Assembly: GCA_017886205.1 (NCBI GenBank)
Contig: JAFNEO010000012.1
Location: 1 to 34,049 of the forward strand
Direction: 5' to 3'
Origin: Candidatus Aminicenantota bacterium
Lineage (GTDB): Bacteria; Acidobacteriota; Aminicenantia; Aminicenantales; UBA8522
DNA: 34,049 bases
Positions 32,343-34,049 of the stretch are shown piece after piece. The notes under the pieces are model-generated. The model had not been told where the DNA came from. It was given only the letters and a program-made list of their open reading frames with translations, and did not search any database. Position 1 is the stretch's first letter. Every line of letters begins with the position of its first letter. Made by a program: the position numbers and the translations under genes.

Positions 32343-33944
32343 TCATAGCCTGATCAGGCCCGAATAGACATCCGCCCGGTTGGCCACCCGGTCTAAGACC
32401 TGGATGATGATGAAGTAGGCCCCGGGCTTGAGCTGGGGGAAATTCAGTGAGACGCGGGTTTCCTTCTTGATGAGGTCGAGTCTTTTCCCTTCGTCGAAGG
32501 CCTTGTTCGAGGCCTCGTCGAAGATCGTGATCTTTATATCCGCCAGCCCGCTGGTTTTATCGTTGACCTTGGCCATTTGATAATGGAGAAGGGCGAAGCT
32601 GATCTTCTGGCCCCCTGCCTTGAAGTCGGCGATGGTGATGGGTGTTGATCCGGCGGCGACGAAGTTCTTCAAGGAAACGACCTCAACTCCGCTCCTTTTG
32701 ACCTTGACCTCGATCTCCTTTTTATTCTTAGCGGAGCCCTCTTTGGGTGAATAGACGAGAAGGTAATGATAATCTTCGAGCTGGGCGGCCTCTTTCAGAG
32801 CCTCCATCGGCTGGTTGTTAAGGGCCAGGTAACCGCCCGTAGCCTCGCTGATTTTCTTCAGGCTTTCCTCATAATCACCGGCGACCTCCTTGAGCTCAAA
32901 GTCCTGGTCAGCCAGCGTCCGCATAGATTTGAGCAAGATCAAGTGGAACGTGATGTCGTCGCTCATGAACACATCCTTCAGGGCGTCCGAAGAGATGCTC
33001 TTGGAGAGGTCGAAGCTCCTTTCCAGGTCATTCATCCGGGCCTGGATATTCCGGGCCTTGGCCTGCTCCTGGGGGTCAATCTGTTCGCCGAGCCACTTCG
33101 ACATTTCCCTTTCCAGCCGGGAGGCGTTCTTGATCTTGGGGAACATGTCCCGCTGCTGGAAACAGACGGCCCACTTGTCACCCTCGATAGTCCTGACCCT
33201 CTGGACGAGGTCCAGGTAGAAGCCGGCATCAGGCATGAGGTACTGGCGGTGGTATTCGTCCCAGGCCTGGATGTATCTTTCGATGTACCGGAGCATGAGC
33301 TCGGCCAGAGACATCTTGCCCGGTTCGAGGCCCTGGAGCGCGGACACGAGCCCATCGGACTCATACCGAAGGTCCCGAAAGATCCTCAGCGTGTTCTGAG
33401 TGGAGATCGCCTTGAATTTCTGGAGCGACTCCTTGAGGCTGCGGACGAGCTCATCCGTTTTCTTTCCGCGCTCGACCGACAGCACCCGGTCTTCGGTGAC
33501 GGCGATGATTTGATCGTCCGGCTGGAAAACCTGGCTGAAGAAATAGTCGATGGCTTGGCCGATGGCATCGTTGTAGTCGAAGACATTGAAGATCAGGATG
33601 AAAAGCCTTTTTTTCGGCTGAGGCTGAGCCGCCGGCGCCGGTGCAGTTTTACCGGCGGCGATGGTCCGGGAGATGATCTCGAACTGGGTGATGTCCTGCC
33701 GGACGCCGTTCTCATAGACCTCGAAATCGTCCTTGGTCAGGTCCCTGACCGCCTGGCCTTTGAGCAGGACGCGGACCGGGACCTCGACGGCCGTGACTGT
33801 CACCTCCTCTTGAGGGCTTTCTTGCGCCGATGCAAAAGACTGCCCGACGCAGACCACTGAAATGATGGCCCAAAAAAGAATGATCCAGCCGAACGAGACC
33901 CCGGCTTTCTTGGGAGCCGAATCGGGTTTTGATTTTTGTCTCAT
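32343..33944 (-). CDS. Exported VWFA-related (acidobacterial type) protein
   Basis: A 533-residue protein with a basic N-terminus and signal/anchor helix (FGWIILFWAIISVVCVGQSF, near 18-38). VTAVEVPVRVLLKGQAVRDL, then TKDDFEVYENGVRQ, is the entry pattern of the VWFA-related acidobacterial family, followed by the first VWA strand RLFILIFNVFDYND near 113-126. The usual DxSxS metal site is not seen; N120 stands where the first Asp would be expected, so metal binding is doubtful. The middle (~190-330) is a long charged helical insert. Near the end are GGYLALNN and YHYLLVYSPKEGSAKNKKEI, typical of the group. The start at 33944 fits a promoter just upstream; an ATG at 34010 would lie ahead of that promoter's -35. 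A binding or scaffold role in the envelope is likely. Confidence 0.8.
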   Translation of the reverse strand: MRQKSKPDSAPKKAGVSFGWIILFWAIISVVCVGQSFASAQESPQEEVTVTAVEVPVRVLLKGQAVRDLTKDDFEVYENGVRQDITQFEIISRTIAAGKTAPAPAAQPQPKKRLFILIFNVFDYNDAIGQAIDYFFSQVFQPDDQIIAVTEDRVLSVERGKKTDELVRSLKESLQKFKAISTQNTLRIFRDLRYESDGLVSALQGLEPGKMSLAELMLRYIERYIQAWDEYHRQYLMPDAGFYLDLVQRVRTIEGDKWAVCFQQRDMFPKIKNASRLEREMSKWLGEQIDPQEQAKARNIQARMNDLERSFDLSKSISSDALKDVFMSDDITFHLILLKSMRTLADQDFELKEVAGDYEESLKKISEATGGYLALNNQPMEALKEAAQLEDYHYLLVYSPKEGSAKNKKEIEVKVKRSGVEVVSLKNFVAAGSTPITIADFKAGGQKISFALLHYQMAKVNDKTSGLADIKITIFDEASNKAFDEGKRLDLIKKETRVSLNFPQLKPGAYFIIIQVLDRVANRADVYSGLIRL

Positions 33945-33967
33945 GGTTTCTTCCCCTGTAGGAATAG

Positions 33968-33997
33968 GATATATCACTTTGGGGAGGGCCCTGTCAA
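33968..33997 (-). promoter_or_regulatory. Sigma-70-type promoter for the VWFA-related gene
   Basis: On the minus strand a perfect TTGACA (33997-33992), 18 nt, TATATC (33973-33968) preceded by TGA. RNA would start near 33961, about 17 nt before the ATG at 33944, with AGGGG as a modest ribosome site. The remaining bases to the window end hold nothing I can identify. Confidence 0.55.
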
Positions 33998-34049
33998 AAA
34001 AAGGGCACAACTTGGGAATGTCGACGCTCCCGCTCAGGTTTTTAACGCC

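Noticed and set aside
1..34049. tRNA, rRNA, CRISPR array, integrase or prophage
   Set aside because: Reading the intergenic stretches showed no cloverleaf with a CCA end, no regularly spaced repeats and no recombinase motif; by-eye reading could still miss a divergent small RNA.

Overview
The window looks like a chromosomal piece of a GC-rich Acidobacteriota-type bacterium, possibly an Aminicenantia (formerly OP8) genome. That assignment is inferred from family content: a GWxTD-domain protein, an acidobacterial-type VWFA-related protein, an Oar-like TonB-dependent receptor with a carboxypeptidase-regulatory N-terminus, a Ser/Thr kinase fused to TPRs, and a sulfatase-like protein fused to TPRs. 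No rRNA, tRNA, CRISPR array, integrase or transposase gene was seen. The only mobile-element trace is a short palindromic repeat next to pfkA.

Layout. 1-5638: surface-glycan region, with the end of a GT2 glycosyltransferase, a divergent polytopic GT-C-like membrane protein, then a tightly packed GT2-GT4-enolase superfamily (MenC/NSAR-like) operon. 5639-8890: one large FAD/Fe-S/CCG fusion oxidoreductase of the GlcD-GlcF/HdrD kind with an unusual Met-Pro-rich tail. 8900-10880: two divergent secreted beta-rich proteins, a THAP4/DUF1579-like protein and a Blc lipocalin. 10968-13288 (minus): an ECF sigma factor, a zinc-finger anti-sigma factor with an extracytoplasmic HEAT domain, and a DUF4097-like exported protein, behind a good ECF-type promoter. 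13462-15217: ABC-2 exporter pair. 15264-16304: a MurI-like Asp/Glu racemase that carries an export signal. 16490-19009: zinc-ribbon Ser/Thr kinase-TolB/FlgO-like-TPR sensor. 19133-20227 (minus): 6-phosphofructokinase. 20470-23832: a Tat-exported DUF362 protein with a BACON-like domain, then a secreted GH172 (DUF2961) glycosidase. 23897-26029: sulfatase-like/TPR protein. 26030-32342: an unusual control region (dyads, a sigma-54-like promoter, a structured leader) ahead of an Oar-like TonB receptor, a carboxypeptidase-regulatory/TPR protein and a GWxTD/TPR protein. 32343-33944 (minus): VWFA-related protein whose stop codon abuts that of the GWxTD gene.

Most of the window concerns the cell envelope: glycan building, signal sensing across the membrane, and exported hydrolases and receptors. 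Housekeeping promoters with 16-18 bp spacing can be read in front of many transcription units, and two good intrinsic terminators are present. The best candidates for something undescribed are the Met-Pro tail of the FAD/Fe-S fusion, the sigma-54-like/dyad control region with the receptor-TPR-GWxTD-VWA locus behind it, the HEAT-domain anti-sigma operon, and the exported racemase.
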